A stretch of 64,000 nt of DNA. It comes from Apoda limacodes. Its lineage: Eukaryota; Arthropoda; Insecta; Lepidoptera; Limacodidae. The DNA lies in NCBI GenBank assembly GCA_946406115.1, contig OX291543.1, positions 28,050,815 through 28,114,814 on the forward strand, in the 5' to 3' direction. A program made the translations under genes and the position numbers. Of this stretch, positions 62,005 through 64,000 are shown piece by piece. A model generated the notes under the pieces. The model was not told the origin of the DNA. It did not search any database and was given only the letters and a program-made list of their open reading frames with translations. Position 1 is the stretch's first letter. The number at the start of each line of letters is the position of its first letter.

Positions 62005-63830
62005 TTTCGGTTTTGGTGTCTATTGTATTGCTATTTTAGAGCTACGGATGTAGCGGCCGGCTCCCGTTATTAGTCGTAGCGATTTATTTTGAACTATTTG
62101 GAGATTGTTCTTGTTGGTGGAGGATAGTCGGCCATACCAAGCGGGAGCAGCGTATGTTAGCGTTGATCGGACATAGAGTTTGTAAAGGCGTGTTATCGTT
62201 TTGATTGGCATCTCATGTGAAAATAGCGGCCTAAGAGCCGCCTTAGCTCCGGTAGCACGAGTGGACACGTGTTTCGTCATCTCGCGCATGCGGAGGGAAC
62301 AGTCTATAATGCAGCCGAGATATTTTACGCTGGCTCAATTGTTTGGCCGCGAAAAACTAGCTTAGAGGGTAGGATTTTTTGCCTGCCGGTCAATATGGCG
62401 CCAATTTTACTGACATTTGCAAATATCCTCCACTTGCCTAACTAGACGGGTAGGCTGTTCAAAATACGCTGCATTTTTTGGCTGCTAAAGTGGCCCTTCG
62501 TGAAGATGTCATATAAGCGCTATCTAAAGTAAAGAGCGAGGAGGACATCTTCAACACCTATAGCTAAACCGGAAGGACTGAGAGTGGGGATGTCATTTGT
62601 GTAAACCGCATATAGCAGAGACGATAGGTAGCTGCCTTGTGGTATCCCTGCTGCAACGGTTCTGCACACTGAGTGTTTGTTCTCACCCGAGACGTAAAAA
62701 CTGCGTTTGTCAAGGAACGATGCTATTAATCGCGCGATCATTGGTAGTAGATCCGTTTCTAACAGCTTGTACAAGAGGCTTTCGGCCAAAAACGGTCGAA
62801 AGCTTTCTCTGTGTCTAGAAACACACCGAACATGTACCTTCCTTTGTTGAGCTCGAAAGCCATGTGGTAGAGTACGCGCACGAGCTGTAAAGTGGAACTG
62901 TGGTGACTTCTGAAACCAAGCTGTTCAGGTCTTAGCTGGATATGCGGGGATATCCTACGTAGTAGAAGGCGTTCGAACAGCTTGGCAAGACGATGTTGGT
63001 CTTTAACTGGTTTCGGGAGAACAATGATTTTCCAGACTTTCCAGGAGTAAAGTGACCAGTGTGCAAAATACCATTATAGATACGCATGAGTGCCACGAGA
63101 CCCTTTCTTGGCAGCATTGTAATTGCAATATTTGGAATAGGATAGCACTGATTTTGTTGAGCTCGTTCTAGACAATAGGACAACGCGTTTGGCACCAGAG
63201 CTTTCTCAGTCCCCTTTTTTTAATGAACTTCGCTCAAAGGTAGACGGGGAGGAGTTTTTTCGCAGATTTGGAGGCTGATGTCTTGGTGGAGACCTCCAGT
63301 GCCTTAAGCATGGCTATAGTAAAGGAATCAGTGGCAGTTTCTAATTCCTGTGGAGATGAAATGCCGCCTGATGGAAGTGCGTAACTGAGGGATTTCTTAT
63401 GAAATTTTGCCCAGTCTGTTATCCTAGCCGGTTGAAGGAGACGCATGCCACTGGCTGATACTTCAAGAACTAAGAGAATGGGTAGATTCTGGGTGTCTGT
63501 GTCGTGCAAAACTTCTAGCGCGATTGGCCAGGTAATGTTGTAGGTTAATGTTATGTCGAGTGTGTCGGGCAGCTGGTTGTCTACAGAGGGGTAATGGGTG
63601 GGGAAAACCGGGACCGATGACCTAGTATTTTTTATTGTCAGCATCAACTTTAAGTTCGCGACCAGATTTGGATGAGATTCGCGAACCCCATTGTTTGTGT
63701 TTGGCTTTGAAGCTCTCTTAATACTATTATATATAATAATATATATTATAATATAAGGATGGAATGTCGTCACACAAGATGTTGATAATGTCACTTGGAA
63801 CGAAGGGGGTCGATGGTGGCTTATAAGTTT
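62005..63830 (-). mobile_element. Jockey-type LINE, decayed
   Basis: Minus strand order: 63794-63234 has the end of the endonuclease and the following linker (NTRSSVPVFPTHYPSVDNQL, DTLDITLTYNITWPIALEVL, ISSPQELETATDSFTIAMLK). 63195-62932 has the RT start, NIAITMLPRKGLVALMRIYN then HFTPGKSGKSLFS. 62789-62520 has LIASFLDKRSFYVS, AAGIPQGSYLSSLLYAVYTN (motif B), with motif C degenerate in IGVEDVLLALYF. 62289-62020 has the C-terminus, IKTITRLYKLYVRSTLTYAA and PAWYGRLSSTNKNNLQIVQN. Blocks are in different frames with stops, so it is inactive. No clear poly(A) tail at the 62000 side. Confidence 0.85.
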
Positions 63831-64000
63831 TAAGTTTTATACTTATAGAACGGGTAGGCATATACTGGGGTAGGGGAAGTCATGAATCAGATCTTAGATT
63901 TTAAACCCCCAGGCACGGGGTCTTATCCCAAACAAAACAGAAATGATTTAAATTCATATCAATAGATGGCGTTGTGTGTATCGGTTTGTTATTTAGGTTG
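63831..64000. other. Window end, nothing recognised
   Basis: Continues past the window; may be the upstream part of the LINE insertion. Confidence 0.3.

Noticed and set aside
1..64000. CRISPR arrays, bacterial operons or phage genes
   Set aside because: No regularly spaced repeats with unique spacers and no dense ORF layout; sequence is clearly eukaryotic with introns.

Overview
The window looks like a piece of a moth or butterfly (Lepidoptera) nuclear genome. It is AT-rich, its genes are split by long introns, and interspersed repeats take up much of the sequence: several non-LTR retrotransposon families, mariner and hAT-type DNA transposons, tRNA- and 5S-derived SINE-like pieces, and repeats of types I remember from many Lepidoptera. 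The lepidopteran assignment rests on recognition of these repeats and could not be tested by search.

Two host genes can be supported. On the plus strand, three exons (13078-13178, 14704-14847, 17118-17733) join in frame into a 286-residue homologue of the RNase P/MRP subunit RPP38. On the minus strand, three exons (26614-26441, 25418-25186, 24216-23112) encode a Regnase/ZC3H12-type endoribonuclease with a UBA-like segment, a NYN/PIN nuclease domain whose acidic residues have the expected spacing, a CCCH zinc finger and a C-terminal helical domain. An upstream exon at 60033-59809 ends in the matching phase and probably encodes the N-terminus (578 residues in total), which makes the first intron about 33 kb. 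A second possible first exon, with a CpG-rich leader, lies inside that intron at about 48.33-48.60 kb.

Layout. 1-12.8 kb is intergenic and built largely of retrotransposon fragments, a nearly complete mariner (9910-11166) and a hAT-type element (12291-12747) nested in an older repeat. 13.0-17.7 kb is the RPP38 gene, with a hAT-type miniature element in intron 1 and a mariner remnant starting directly after its stop codon. 18.5-22.5 kb is repeat-rich intergenic DNA with a 119-bp Tc1/mariner-like MITE. 22.5-60.1 kb is the Regnase gene on the minus strand, whose long intron holds most of the repeats, a retroposon that appears chimeric, and a 1.58-kb hAT-type element that splits a repeat copy. 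60.9-63.8 kb holds a broken ORF of unknown identity and a decayed jockey-type LINE, both on the minus strand.

No CRISPR array, intact tRNA gene or intact rRNA gene was seen. The most unusual observations are the possible alternative promoter of the Regnase gene, a retroposon that seems to join two LINE families inside one target-site duplication, two insertions for which an uninterrupted copy of the target lies nearby, and three orphan exon-like ORFs on the plus strand.
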